Part shown: positions 1 through 8,740 of the stretch, piece by piece | Numbering within the stretch: the first letter of the stretch is position 1 | Layout: each line of letters opens with the position of its first letter | NCBI GenBank assembly: GCA_001443005.1 | Contig: LEKQ01000015.1 | Location: forward strand, 1 to 64,000 | Length of the DNA stretch: 64,000 nt | Direction of reading: 5' to 3' | From: a bacterium GBS-1 | Lineage (GTDB): Bacteria; Synergistota; GBS-1 | Program-made: the position numbers and the translations under genes | Notes under the pieces: model-generated | Seen by the model: the letters and a program-made list of their open reading frames with translations, nothing else | The model's database searches: none | What the model was told of the DNA's origin: nothing

Positions 1-70
<70 letters not shown>

Positions 71-113
71 TCTATGCATAGGTACGCTATTTCGCTCTCA
101 AGGTTCTATAGGA

Positions 114-142
114 ATTTTACCACAAATCCCATATCCAGGCAA
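114..142 (-). promoter_or_regulatory. rrn promoter
   Basis: On the minus strand a -35 box TTGCCT (137-142) and a -10 box TAAAAT (114-119) are separated by 17 bp. They lie about 45 bp upstream of the 16S 5' end, which is the right place and orientation for a ribosomal RNA promoter. The short leader shows no obvious hairpin. Confidence 0.65.
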
Positions 143-199
143 GCCAGCTTTACACTCTAATTATCGATCTCACCTTTAACTTTTGCTAAAATATTATAT

Positions 200-1168
200 A
201 TGAGCAAGGTTACAAAAAAACCAATATGCAAAGTGATCCTAATATTGATCACGATAGTAAGCCTTGGAACGATAGGGTACACCTTAATTGAAGGATGGAG
301 CCTCTTTGATTCCCTTTATATGACCATTATAACCATAACGACCACAGGATACAAGGAAGTCGGCGAACTCTCGAAACTTGGAAAAGTGTTTTCCATGATA
401 ATCATGTTCCTCGGAATAGGAGTTTTCTTTTACACGCTGAACATAATCATCCCTGAAATAATAGAGAGAAGAAGGGAGTGGTGGAAAAATTTGTTAGGAA
501 ACATGGAAAAACATTATATAATTTGCGGTTATGGAAGAACGGGAATGGAGGTATCTAAAAGATTACCTAAAGAGCTAACTGTCATCATAGACGATGACCT
601 AAATAAGGTAGTGGCAGCAAGAGAAACCGGCTTAGTTGCAATACATGGAGATGTGACAGAAGAAGAAAGTTTAGAAATGGCTGGTATAAGAAGGGCAAAG
701 GCATTAATAGCGTGCACAGATAAAGATGCTTCCAATGCTTTTGCGATAATAATTGCTAAGGATCTGAACCCCAATATATTTACAGTAGCTATCTTAAGAA
801 GCCCAACAGGGGAAAGCAAGCTAAGAAGAGCTGGCGTTGATGTGCTTTTTTCTCCTTATGAAGACATGGCAAAAAGGGTTTACATGGCAATAATGAATCC
901 GAACTTAATGGACCTGCTGGAAATAGCAAGCAAAAAGGGAACCTTTTTCCTAAGAAAGCTAAGACTCGCCAACTCAGGCTTCTCGGGAAGGAGCATAGAG
1001 GAGTTAGACTTAAGAAGAAAAACAGGTTGCTTTATTATAGCGATTGAGAGAAACGAGGAACTTCTTTTCCCAGACCCAAAAACAATCCTTCAGGATGGAG
1101 ATATACTTTATATCATGGGAAAGGAAGAGGGATTATGCAGATTGGAATTATCGATGCCAAGCTTATAA
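200..1168 (+). CDS. Two-TM potassium channel with RCK (TrkA) domains
   Basis: Membrane K+ channel or K+-channel-like protein of 322 aa. Two hydrophobic helices (about residues 10-30 and 60-88) flank a pore loop. They are followed by a TrkA-N Rossmann domain with GYGRTG near residue 110 and a TrkA-C domain (about 245-320). This is the architecture of ligand-gated RCK channels such as MthK. The selectivity filter reads TTTGYKE rather than TVGYGD, so the second glycine is replaced by lysine and ion selectivity is uncertain. ATG at 200 has no Shine-Dalgarno, and no alternative start lies between it and an upstream in-frame stop, so translation may be nearly leaderless. The 3' end overlaps rmuC by 6 bp, convergently. 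Confidence 0.85.
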   Translation: MSKVTKKPICKVILILITIVSLGTIGYTLIEGWSLFDSLYMTIITITTTGYKEVGELSKLGKVFSMIIMFLGIGVFFYTLNIIIPEIIERRREWWKNLLGNMEKHYIICGYGRTGMEVSKRLPKELTVIIDDDLNKVVAARETGLVAIHGDVTEEESLEMAGIRRAKALIACTDKDASNAFAIIIAKDLNPNIFTVAILRSPTGESKLRRAGVDVLFSPYEDMAKRVYMAIMNPNLMDLLEIASKKGTFFLRKLRLANSGFSGRSIEELDLRRKTGCFIIAIERNEELLFPDPKTILQDGDILYIMGKEEGLCRLELSMPSL

Positions 1169-2032
1169 ACCCTTACTCAGTCTATCCAACTTTCCTCTAA
1201 TCTCCCTATAGCAAAAGTCTACTTCGCCCGCCTTATTCCAGAGATTTCTTAGATGAGTTTCATAGAAGACCTTCCAAGTTTCGTCAAGCTTCTTAAAACT
1301 TTCAGAAAGTACCTCTAACTCTCTCTTTATCTTCTCTGCTTTCTCAGATATCCTTCTGGTCTGAACCCCCACCTTTATAAGCTCAACCCTATGAGACAGG
1401 GTAAGGGGAGAAACTATATGAACTCCCCTCTTTATATACTCCCTAACAAGATCGAAGGCTTCATTAACTAAGAACCAGTATATAGATTCTGATGGCAGGT
1501 AAGCAAACGCAAAGGGAGCAGTTCCAAGCTCGGGATGAATGTAGTCCCTCTCTATCTTACCCAAGTGAAGCTTGACATCCTCCAAAAACTTCTTCTTATA
1601 AAGTTCCCTATCCTTTTGATCCGAAGCTTCTCTCATCCTAATATAATTATCAAGAGGAAACTTAGAATCTATGCATATAATACCTTCTAGAGATCTTATA
1701 TAAGCATCTGGAACTTTCCCCTCCAAAATTCTCTCCCTTATGCCAAACATATCGGGAGGAAGCTGATCAGCCAAAACTCCTTCAAGCGCTATCTCTCCCA
1801 AAGCGCCACGCTCCTGAGGTATACGAAAGATCCTTTCAAAAGACTTAGAGGTTTCTTTGAGTTCCTTTAGATAAACGCTAAGCTCCCCTATGGTTTTATC
1901 GATTCCCGTGCTTTGCCATAGCTTGTAAAAAATTCCTTCCAAAGCAGGAGCTTCATCCTTACGACTTAGAAAAAGCTTCAAAATTATCAATATCTGTAAT
2001 ATCAGTAAAATCAGTAAGATATAGCTTGTCAT
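1163..2032 (-). CDS. rmuC: RmuC family DNA recombination protein
   Basis: A 289-aa member of the RmuC family. These proteins limit inversions and are thought to act on DNA ends as PD-(D/E)XK-like nucleases. An N-terminal hydrophobic segment (about residues 3-22) should anchor it in the membrane, and a short coiled region follows. The RmuC core starts near residue 70: QERGALGE, then CIDSKFPLDNY (the conserved DSKFPL motif), then AFAYLPSESIYWF, and a C-terminal helical region. It is shorter than the roughly 450-aa E. coli protein because it lacks the long N-terminal coiled coil, as is common in small bacterial versions. ATG follows a weak AGGAAGG site. Confidence 0.9.
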   Translation of the reverse strand: MTSYILLILLILQILIILKLFLSRKDEAPALEGIFYKLWQSTGIDKTIGELSVYLKELKETSKSFERIFRIPQERGALGEIALEGVLADQLPPDMFGIRERILEGKVPDAYIRSLEGIICIDSKFPLDNYIRMREASDQKDRELYKKKFLEDVKLHLGKIERDYIHPELGTAPFAFAYLPSESIYWFLVNEAFDLVREYIKRGVHIVSPLTLSHRVELIKVGVQTRRISEKAEKIKRELEVLSESFKKLDETWKVFYETHLRNLWNKAGEVDFCYREIRGKLDRLSKGL

Positions 2033-2057
2033 TTTACTTGCCTTCCTAAAGGTTTAT

Positions 2058-2103
2058 TTTAAAGGGCCAAGCCATACTAAAGATAGCTTGACCCTTTAAA
2101 AAC
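2058..2103 (-). terminator. Terminator-like hairpin after the rubredoxin gene
   Basis: An imperfect inverted repeat, TTTTAAAGGG and CAAGC on the left and GCTTG and CCCTTTAAAAA on the right, lies 48 bp downstream of the stop at 2151. A-T rich flanks on both arms would let it stop transcription from either side. The U-tract on the minus strand is interrupted, so strength is uncertain. Confidence 0.5.
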
Positions 2104-2150
2104 GAGGCTCTTAAGCTTGTAGCCACCTTCCCTCAAACGATCCCTATCTT

Positions 2151-2834
2151 TTATTCTTCCTTAACAAATTGATCCTTACCAGCACCACATACGGGACAGA
2201 ACCAGTCATCGGGAAGCTCCTCAAAGGGCGTTCCTGGTTTTATTCCAGAATCAGGATCTCCAACGTTAGGGTCATATATGTAGTTACAAACCAGACACCT
2301 ATACTTACCCATTTTCTTAACCTCCCTTTCCAAGTAATGGGGAGCCGTTTTAGGTATTCCTCCCCTCTTAACTTCATGGTAGTAAGCATAAGTCATGGGC
2401 TCCCCTTCTCTTATAGCTTCAGCCTCTAAGACCTTCCCAACGAATAAGAGATGGCTCCCAACGTCAGTTTCACTCTCCACTTCAACTTCAAAGTATGATA
2501 GGGAGTTTTCAATAACAATGGGTACACCGCTTTTCCCCATAATATACTTAAAATCCACCCCACCAAACTTATCTATCTCTCTTCCCGACTTAAAACCAAA
2601 GTGCCCTATGAACTTTAAAGGCGTATCCTTAGAAAGAACAGATACAGAAAAAACCCCGGAATCTCTGACAAGCTCACAAGTCAAGTTCATCTTATTTAAG
2701 CTAACCGCAAGTTTAGGCGGTTCATTTGCAACCTGAAATACCGTATTAGCTATTTGACCGTTTAACTTGCTTCCCTTGAAAGAACACACTACATACATAC
2801 CATAACTTAGCTTATAAAAAGCCTTCAGGTCCAT
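2151..2834 (-). CDS. hrb: High-molecular-weight rubredoxin (flavin reductase-like + rubredoxin)
   Basis: A 227-aa redox protein. The N-terminal 170 residues form a flavin-reductase-like FMN-binding split barrel ([22 protein letters not shown]). The C-terminal 50 residues are a rubredoxin with both iron-binding knuckles, [10 protein letters not shown] and CPVCGAG. This arrangement is known from Moorella Hrb, an electron carrier to diiron flavoproteins in oxidative-stress defence. The start at 2834 is chosen because it follows AAAGGAGGTGATGAT. A longer frame to 2897 would run through the promoter. The gene is monocistronic, with its own strong promoter and a terminator-like hairpin. Whether it also serves the neighbouring C1 enzymes is unknown. 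Confidence 0.92.
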   Translation of the reverse strand: MDLKAFYKLSYGMYVVCSFKGSKLNGQIANTVFQVANEPPKLAVSLNKMNLTCELVRDSGVFSVSVLSKDTPLKFIGHFGFKSGREIDKFGGVDFKYIMGKSGVPIVIENSLSYFEVEVESETDVGSHLLFVGKVLEAEAIREGEPMTYAYYHEVKRGGIPKTAPHYLEREVKKMGKYRCLVCNYIYDPNVGDPDSGIKPGTPFEELPDDWFCPVCGAGKDQFVKEE

Positions 2835-2855
2835 ATCATCACCTCCTTTTAAAGG

Positions 2856-2885
2856 ATTATAAACTGAAATTTTAAAACAAGTCAA
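2856..2885 (-). promoter_or_regulatory. Promoter of the rubredoxin gene
   Basis: The minus strand has -35 TTGACT (2880-2885) and a perfect -10 TATAAT (2856-2861) with an 18-bp spacer. It lies 22 bp upstream of the chosen start codon and just downstream of the end of the C1 operon at 2906, so it separates the two transcription units. Confidence 0.75.
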
Positions 2886-2905
2886 GAGTAAAACCAATTG
2901 AAAAT

Positions 2906-4246
2906 TTAAATTCCATAACCCTCAAGATCCAGTGATACCCTGCTAAAACCTATCCTTTTCAGTTCCCTGACAATGCCTTCATATATAGAGGGGTCCAGCG
3001 CTCTCTTAATCTCATCTTTCCCTAACTCCACTCTACAAAGGTCAGGCTGATCAACCCTAACCCTGACCACTTTAAACCCCAGGAGCTTAATATAGGCTTC
3101 TGCCTCTTCCACCTTCCTTAAGATAGAGTTTTCTAAGGAGATTCCCTTATGAAACCGGGTTGCAAGACATGTTCCAGAGGGCTGATTCCAAAAGGAAAGC
3201 CTAAAATGCCTCGACAACCTCCTTATCTCATCTTTGGTAAGCTTAACAACCTTAAGCGGAGAAAGCACGTTAAGCTCCTCAAGCGCTCTTAAACCTGGTC
3301 TATCTTCAGCCAAGTCAGAGAAATTGGTTCCATCTAAAACCACAGCTCCCTCCTCCTTGGCCCACTTAAGGAAAAGCTCATACATAGCTCTCTTACAGTG
3401 ATAACACCTTGAGGGAGAGTTACCCTTTACCTGATCTAAAGAGAGAAGGTCTAAATCAAGAGAAACCAAATCCACACCTAAGATTTCAGCAACCTTTCTA
3501 ACCCTGAGGCGCGCCTCCTCACTCACAAGTGGGGTGTCAGCGAAAAGGGCCCAGACCTTATTTGAAGACCTCTTAGCACAAAAAGTGAGAAAGGAACTAT
3601 CGACCCCTCCAGAAAGAGCAATCGCAACGCGATCAAAAGAACTAAGCAAATACTCAAGATGGATTAGCTTAACGAACTTGACAAGCTCCTTTAAAGCCTT
3701 TCCCCGATGGCTGACCGAAAGCTTCTCCTCTTTTGAGATTTCAGCAAAGGTCCGCCCAAGCGGGGGGTAAAGAAACACAGGATCGTAGCCAAAACCACCC
3801 TTTCCTCGGGGAGAATCTAATATATAACCTTCTACGCTACCCTCAGAAATATACTCTTCTTTAGAAGGCAAAGCCAAGACCATAACGCATCTAAAGCGCG
3901 CAACCCTTTTCTCTAAGGGAACACCGCTTAGCTCCCTTAAAAGTCTTCTTATTCTCTCTTCATCGGTTCTACCATAACGCGAAGAATATACTCCTGGAGC
4001 ACCACCTAGAGCCTCTACCTCGAGAGCGCTATCCTCCGCTATTACAGGAAGTCCAAGAGCCCTAGAGTAAGCCCTCGCCTTAATAAGAGCATTTCCTTTT
4101 ATAGTTTTGGCTTTTTCCTCAACCTCAGGTATATGTGAGAAATCCATCAGGGACAAGAACCTTACCTCATCAGATATCTCTCCCTCAAGGAAGGCCCTTA
4201 TCTCATTAAGCTTTCCCTCATTGGTAGTAGCTATCACTATTTTCAT
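2906..4246 (-). CDS. Fusion: RdgB-type dITP/XTP pyrophosphatase + LarE-type sulfur transferase
   Basis: A 446-aa two-domain protein. Residues 1-195 are an RdgB/HAM1 house-cleaning pyrophosphatase: [10 protein letters not shown] near 7, [13 protein letters not shown] near 70, and [10 protein letters not shown] and SVSHRGKAL near 150-185. Residues 200-446 are a LarE-like PP-loop enzyme: [10 protein letters not shown] near 208, then PSRCYHCKR and GTCLATRF. LarE supplies sulfur for the nickel-pincer cofactor of lactate racemase. Versions with three cysteines placed like these (C-x2-C plus C) are reported to bind a 4Fe-4S cluster, whereas the Lactiplantibacillus enzyme sacrifices a single cysteine. 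The start ATG overlaps the preceding stop (ATGA), so it is translationally coupled to the C1 operon. The domains are usually separate genes, and the sulfur acceptor here is unknown. Confidence 0.88.
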   Translation of the reverse strand: MKIVIATTNEGKLNEIRAFLEGEISDEVRFLSLMDFSHIPEVEEKAKTIKGNALIKARAYSRALGLPVIAEDSALEVEALGGAPGVYSSRYGRTDEERIRRLLRELSGVPLEKRVARFRCVMVLALPSKEEYISEGSVEGYILDSPRGKGGFGYDPVFLYPPLGRTFAEISKEEKLSVSHRGKALKELVKFVKLIHLEYLLSSFDRVAIALSGGVDSSFLTFCAKRSSNKVWALFADTPLVSEEARLRVRKVAEILGVDLVSLDLDLLSLDQVKGNSPSRCYHCKRAMYELFLKWAKEEGAVVLDGTNFSDLAEDRPGLRALEELNVLSPLKVVKLTKDEIRRLSRHFRLSFWNQPSGTCLATRFHKGISLENSILRKVEEAEAYIKLLGFKVVRVRVDQPDLCRVELGKDEIKRALDPSIYEGIVRELKRIGFSRVSLDLEGYGI

Positions 4247-4773
4247 AGCCCTAATTCCCTCAACGCATCCTTAAGCTCCCTCAGAGAATAAGCTATTCGA
4301 ACCCCTTCCATCTCCTTAAGCTTAGATATATTATCTTCATCCACCTTACGCCTGTTAAGTGTTATTTTCTTACCCGAGGGAGAGAAGGAGATTAAACCCT
4401 CATCAACATCGGTTGGCAAAACTATGGAAGGTATGCCAGCTTTACCAGCTTGAGCGAAGATATTGGTTATAAGTGTATCTGCTATACCACAGACCATCTT
4501 AGCAACTGTATTTGACGTGGCCGGTGCCACAACCAAGACGGAATAAAGACCTGAATAGAAAAAACCACAGGAGGGAGAGCTAGCGCTTCTATCAAGGACC
4601 AGATTATAACCTTTCAGGGAATCCCAAAGTCTGTATATCTTAAGTACCTCCTCCCCCGCTTTAGAAAGAAAGATATCAATTCTTTCCTTAGGAATGGATA
4701 GTATTATATCGACGCACTCCCTCAAAAAGGCTCCCGCGCCAGTTATCCCCCAAGCCACCTTATCTTTACTCAT
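4243..4773 (-). CDS. Flavoprotein, dihydromethanopterin reductase-like (AfpA/DmrB/DmrX family)
   Basis: A 176-aa flavoprotein-fold protein. The N-terminus WGITGAGAFLRE and the SPSCGFFYSG and VAPATSNTVAKM segments match the archaeoflavoprotein/DmrB group, which binds FMN. Family members reduce dihydromethanopterin to tetrahydromethanopterin (H4MPT), the last step of cofactor synthesis. Position supports that role: the gene sits among H4MPT genes, overlapping the end of the DHPS-like gene by 8 nt and the start of the RdgB-LarE gene by 4 nt. A role as a general electron-transfer flavoprotein cannot be excluded. Confidence 0.78.
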   Translation of the reverse strand: MSKDKVAWGITGAGAFLRECVDIILSIPKERIDIFLSKAGEEVLKIYRLWDSLKGYNLVLDRSASSPSCGFFYSGLYSVLVVAPATSNTVAKMVCGIADTLITNIFAQAGKAGIPSIVLPTDVDEGLISFSPSGKKITLNRRKVDEDNISKLKEMEGVRIAYSLRELKDALRELGL

Positions 4774-6103
4774 CCAAGTTCATATACCCCCATCTTAAGG
4801 GCTGGTCCTGAACGTATCTTTTTCCTAAAGAGATCGCCAGCTTAGCTTTATAAAGCTCCCTCCCGATATAAAAGGCGTGGGAAGGGTCCTCCACACCCAT
4901 TTCGTCGAAGATCTCCTTTATATCCTTACCGACAATGAATTTATCCTTATTAAAAACACAGATTTCACCAGAAGTCAATGTGAATATTCTCCAGTTTTTA
5001 TCCCTTATCTCCTTACGCATAGCGTAAAGCTCATCCTTAGTAAAAGATTCGAAGGGAGAGTCTTTTAATATAACTAGAGAGTAATCTACATGCTTAGGAG
5101 GAAGCTTCTCCTTATGGGCAAAGTAGGAGATCCTTCGAGCGATATCTACTTCCTTAACACTATTCCAAGCCCAGCTTATAACCTCCGTTGTTAAAACATA
5201 ATCAACCCCTATCTCCTGAGCCATACATGTTAAGGCCATATTTATACCATGGCTGTCAGAATCTGTTAACTCGGTGAGATTCCCTATACCCATAAGCATG
5301 CTGACGCCTGGAAAGGCCTTTCTCGCATCCCTATATCTAACTAAAGATTCAACAAAGCCGACGTTAAAGGGCTCGATAATTGGATCTATTATGAAAGGCT
5401 TATCCCCCGCAAAGCTCAGGAAGATCTCCACATTCCTCTTAAGGGAGTCAAGCGTAAGATCATCAAAGTCAGGAACTATAACTGGACAGGCATTAAGATC
5501 TCTAGCCAGCCTCATATTATGACTATTCAAGCTCAACACATAGTCAACGCCAGCATCATCAGCCATCCTTATTGTTCTCTCATCAAAGCTATCTATGCTT
5601 ACAACATGCCCCTCCCTTTTTAGAGCTGAAACGACCTCTCTAACGCTTTCATAGGTCTCTCCAGGAATACAACCTAAGTCTATTATATCTCCACCACACT
5701 TGCGATAATATTCAGCCTTCTTTAATATCTCATCGAGAGAAAGTCTAGGAGCATCTACAATTTCAGCAAATATCTTTATGTTATATTCTCTTAGATCTCT
5801 TTTCCCCGGCTTCTTTCCGAGCAAGAAATCTGGAACATCCTTAAGATCTTGGGGTCCTTTTTGAACCTCGCAATTCCACTTCCTCTTTAGAGTATCGACA
5901 TCTACATTCTTACACATCCCTGATACGATAACCCTTGAAACATCAGCTTTTGGTAGATAGTTTCTGAGTATAAAGTCAGTGGTCATAAAAGCAGCTACTC
6001 CAATGTTAAGGGCAATAACCTCTACATCCTTAAACTCCTCAACAGCTCTACGAAGGGGTACCTCAGCTATTTTACCGGTTAAAAGAACCGTCTTACCCTT
6101 CAT
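4766..6103 (-). CDS. Dihydropteroate synthase-like protein of H4MPT biosynthesis (DUF6513 type)
   Basis: A 445-aa protein with an N-terminal Rossmann-like region (KTVLLTGKIAE, IVSGMCKNVDVDTL) followed by a TIM-barrel pterin-binding domain (GGDIIDLGCIPGET near 140, VVSIDSFDE, DPIIEPFNVGF, MGIGNLTELTDSDS). This matches the DHPS-like family that accompanies H4MPT genes in methanogens and methylotrophs and is presumed to act in pterin assembly. Its exact reaction is not established. ATG at 6103 is preferred over the in-frame TTG at 6118 because GGGG lies 9 nt upstream of the ATG. The stop overlaps the next gene. Confidence 0.83.
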   Translation of the reverse strand: MKGKTVLLTGKIAEVPLRRAVEEFKDVEVIALNIGVAAFMTTDFILRNYLPKADVSRVIVSGMCKNVDVDTLKRKWNCEVQKGPQDLKDVPDFLLGKKPGKRDLREYNIKIFAEIVDAPRLSLDEILKKAEYYRKCGGDIIDLGCIPGETYESVREVVSALKREGHVVSIDSFDERTIRMADDAGVDYVLSLNSHNMRLARDLNACPVIVPDFDDLTLDSLKRNVEIFLSFAGDKPFIIDPIIEPFNVGFVESLVRYRDARKAFPGVSMLMGIGNLTELTDSDSHGINMALTCMAQEIGVDYVLTTEVISWAWNSVKEVDIARRISYFAHKEKLPPKHVDYSLVILKDSPFESFTKDELYAMRKEIRDKNWRIFTLTSGEICVFNKDKFIVGKDIKEIFDEMGVEDPSHAFYIGRELYKAKLAISLGKRYVQDQPLRWGYMNLDE

Positions 6104-6107
6104 AAGT

Positions 6108-7013
6108 TTATACCCCAACCAACTCCTTAGCTAAGTCATAGGCCTCCTCGTGACCAAATACACCTTTCTTCGAGTTAATGGCTTTCTCAATGAGCTTTAG
6201 CTCTGCCTGGAGCTTAACGTTCCCAATGCTTAAAGGACCTATCCCATAGACTCCCGGAATTAACTCTTCGCTATCTGAATCCATTTTAAGCCCCTCAATA
6301 CCTAAGGGTGGAACAGCATTCACATCAGCTACAACCCTGCACTTATCAAGCTTCTTAAGTATCTCTAAGGGAAGCTTAATTACACCTGGAGCAGCGGTTG
6401 AAACTACAACGTCAGAGTCCTTACAAGCCTCATAGGTTTCTCCTTTATCTTCACTTATAGAACGAGGAACAAAGGCTGGTCTAACCCTTTCTTCACCTAT
6501 CTTTTCATTCACTTCCTTAGCGACCTTTTGAGCTGCTTCGACTCTAGAAGCACCAACCACCACCCTTGCACCATCCTTAGCGAACAATAAGGCAGCCCTC
6601 GACCCCACTGCTCCAGAACCTGCCAATATCGTGACAGTAATATCGGAAAGCGACTTATCTAATTTTTCCTTAACAGCCTTCGCTACTTTGGCAACCATAG
6701 CGGCAGATGTGGTGCAGGCCCCAGCAGGATCAAAGGCGATAGCGATCTCAAAGGGTGGAAACATCGCTCTTTTAGCTATATCTAAAACCTTCTCACACTT
6801 ATCCACATCCTTACCGCCTATGAATATAGTGGTATCGACTATTCCCTTAGGTCCACGGGGAAACATGGCATCCAAGACGAGATCCCTAACATCGTCAAGC
6901 TCCAATCCTCCACAGGGAACGACCGCGTCAGCTCCAGCATCGTATATCACCAAAACGTCAAAGGGGCTCGGATACTTATCTGTACTCAAGAAGAAAACCA
7001 CTTTTTTCCCCAC
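6108..7013 (-). CDS. mtdB: NAD(P)-dependent methylene-H4MPT dehydrogenase, MtdB type
   Basis: A 301-aa soluble oxidoreductase that interconverts methylene-H4MPT and methenyl-H4MPT using NAD(P). The N-terminus KKVVFFLSTDKYPSPFDV aligns with Methylobacterium MtdB. A Rossmann motif, ILAGSGAVGSRAALLFA, lies near residue 130, and the VVADVNAVPPLGIEGL and GVYGIGPLSIGNVKLQ segments are typical of the family. The start is taken as GTG at 7013, six bases after AAGGGGGTG. An earlier in-frame GTG at 7022 lies inside that ribosome-binding site. It differs from the F420-dependent Mtd of methanogens, so this step draws on pyridine nucleotides. Confidence 0.9.
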   Translation of the reverse strand: MGKKVVFFLSTDKYPSPFDVLVIYDAGADAVVPCGGLELDDVRDLVLDAMFPRGPKGIVDTTIFIGGKDVDKCEKVLDIAKRAMFPPFEIAIAFDPAGACTTSAAMVAKVAKAVKEKLDKSLSDITVTILAGSGAVGSRAALLFAKDGARVVVGASRVEAAQKVAKEVNEKIGEERVRPAFVPRSISEDKGETYEACKDSDVVVSTAAPGVIKLPLEILKKLDKCRVVADVNAVPPLGIEGLKMDSDSEELIPGVYGIGPLSIGNVKLQAELKLIEKAINSKKGVFGHEEAYDLAKELVGV

Positions 7014-7034
7014 TTTTAACACCCCCTTCTGAAT

Positions 7035-7949
7035 TTAGATCCTTTCCTTCTCTAACAAAAGATAAAGCATTAACCCTGATGTAATCAAATCAGCCGAAGT
7101 CCCGGGATTCCTTTTGACTTTACCTTCCCTTAACTCTAAATCAAAGAGCCTTATAGCCTCCCTACCCTCTGCAGTTTTAACTCCACCCAAGCTCAGGATG
7201 ATCTTAGCTCTCTCGCTAACCTTGATGGCCTCTTCCATACCATATTTTCTCGCTATGAGTGTATCAGGAACCTCAGCTAAAAGATCGAGATAAGCTTGGA
7301 CAATAGCATCTTCCCAGCTCATTCCTTCTCTTTTATAGGTTTTAAGACAAGGATAAACTATCTCGAAAGAGATCTTGTAATCGGAGGCATATTCATAAGC
7401 TATAGAATCCCTTTCGCTTGCTATTTCCATCGCTTCCTTCAGCGTTATATTAGGTTCCTCACTCACATCTGCTATGCTAGACCTACCTATACCGCCGGGT
7501 GAAACCATCCTTATGGCCTTATAAACCCATCTTGAATCCTCAACGGTCAAAGAGTCTAAAACACCCCTTAATGAAGAGCGAAACTCCTCAGAGTCTTTCC
7601 AGTAAGCTTTAGCGAGCGGGACAAGAAGTAGAGCTATCCCTAAATTAACGTTGGTTTTTACTGCCTCATATGTAGAGCTTATGATTCTATATATCAGCTC
7701 TCCAACCCCCAGCTTATCCAAATAAGTGTAAATAATGAAACCCAGATTAGAAGCAGCTATAAGGAAGTCCTCGTACCCCATTTCAGGGAATCTCTTGAAG
7801 GGATATACGTTACCCGGCTTGGGAGCGCTTACCTCAAGAAGACAAGCGAGTTGAGCCGCCTTAGCTATTAAGAGCTTATTCTCCTCTCCACACAGTCCAG
7901 AATAACATCTGCTATCCTCTTTTCTGTCACCGATTGCAATCCCCTCCAT
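7035..7949 (-). CDS. CitG-like (triphosphoribosyl-dephospho-CoA synthase family) protein of the H4MPT cluster
   Basis: Similar to the CitG/MdcB family, with LLEVSAPKPGNVYPFKRF near residue 38, VNLGIALLLVPLA, VSPGGIGRS, KRNPGTSADL and a mostly helical fold. CitG makes the citrate lyase prosthetic-group precursor, but a CitG-like protein also recurs in H4MPT gene clusters, where it is presumed to attach a phosphoribosyl group. No citrate lyase is present here. The only ATG (7949) forces an 82-nt overlap with the upstream ligase. A good Shine-Dalgarno, GGAGAGGAG, lies at the upstream stop, but no ATG, GTG or TTG follows it in frame before the conserved region, so the true start is uncertain. Confidence 0.75.
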   Translation of the reverse strand: MEGIAIGDRKEDSRCYSGLCGEENKLLIAKAAQLACLLEVSAPKPGNVYPFKRFPEMGYEDFLIAASNLGFIIYTYLDKLGVGELIYRIISSTYEAVKTNVNLGIALLLVPLAKAYWKDSEEFRSSLRGVLDSLTVEDSRWVYKAIRMVSPGGIGRSSIADVSEEPNITLKEAMEIASERDSIAYEYASDYKISFEIVYPCLKTYKREGMSWEDAIVQAYLDLLAEVPDTLIARKYGMEEAIKVSERAKIILSLGGVKTAEGREAIRLFDLELREGKVKRNPGTSADLITSGLMLYLLLEKERI

Positions 7950-8740
7950 CCAGGTATTCCATTAACCTCAAGGAGATACATCTCTCCTTTTTCAGAAAAA
8001 ACTATGTCTATACCCAAATAATCAGCCTTAAAGAGCTCAAAAACCCTCTTGCAGATCCTCTCCATTTCCTTGGGAACGTCGAAGGCCATAGGAACCGCTC
8101 CCTGATATATGTTGGTCTTCCAAAAACTACCCTTTCTAATCATAGCGGAAACTATCTCACCCCGGGCCATAAAAACCCTTATGTCCTCATCATTGTGAGG
8201 GATAAACTCCTGAAGATAAAAAACATATCTTCCAAGCTCAAGATACCTGAATATCCTGTGAGCCAAATCCTCATTATCTACCCTCATTATGCCCAAGCCG
8301 TTAGATCCAAATATGGGCTTAATAACCACATCCCCTCCAAGGAGTTTGTACCACCTTATAGCATCAGAAAAGCGCTCAACAACCGCCGTTTTAGGGGTTA
8401 AAATACCCTCTCTAGAAAGAAGCATAGAGGTGTAAAGCTTATCAACTGTCTTCTCTATAACAAATGAAGGGTTAATAACAGGCTTCCCCACCATCTCAAG
8501 TGCATAAAGAACATCAAGTCTAAAGATGATCTGCTCAAGGGAACCAATGGGTATTGACCTAACAAGATAGGCGTCATATCCGAGTAAATCGCTTTCCAAA
8601 CTATAAAACTCAAAGGATGGAAGAGATATAGAAAACGCCCTGGGAGATACAAAATCCACATGCCAGCCTCTTTTTAGAGCTGCGTCTTTAAGCTCCTCGC
8701 TCTGCCATCCCTTACCAGAACTAACTATCGCCAATCTCAT
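7868..8740 (-). CDS. RimK-like ATP-grasp ligase, probable H4MPT glutamate ligase-like
   Basis: A 290-aa ATP-grasp enzyme. The family features are an N-terminal pre-ATP-grasp fold (MRLAIVSSGKGWQSEEL), GDVVIKPIFGSNGLGI near 140, FYLQEFIPHNDEDIRVF near 180, and the metal-binding end LEVNGIPGWRGLQ. In methanogens the RimK-like MptN adds glutamate to H4MPT, and related ligases are part of methylotroph H4MPT clusters. The amino-acid substrate here is inferred from context only. ATG at 8740 is chosen over TTG at 8746. The gene overlaps mch by 20 nt and the CitG-like gene at its 3' end. Confidence 0.8.
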   Translation of the reverse strand: MRLAIVSSGKGWQSEELKDAALKRGWHVDFVSPRAFSISLPSFEFYSLESDLLGYDAYLVRSIPIGSLEQIIFRLDVLYALEMVGKPVINPSFVIEKTVDKLYTSMLLSREGILTPKTAVVERFSDAIRWYKLLGGDVVIKPIFGSNGLGIMRVDNEDLAHRIFRYLELGRYVFYLQEFIPHNDEDIRVFMARGEIVSAMIRKGSFWKTNIYQGAVPMAFDVPKEMERICKRVFELFKADYLGIDIVFSEKGEMYLLEVNGIPGWRGLQSVTEKRIADVILDCVERRISS

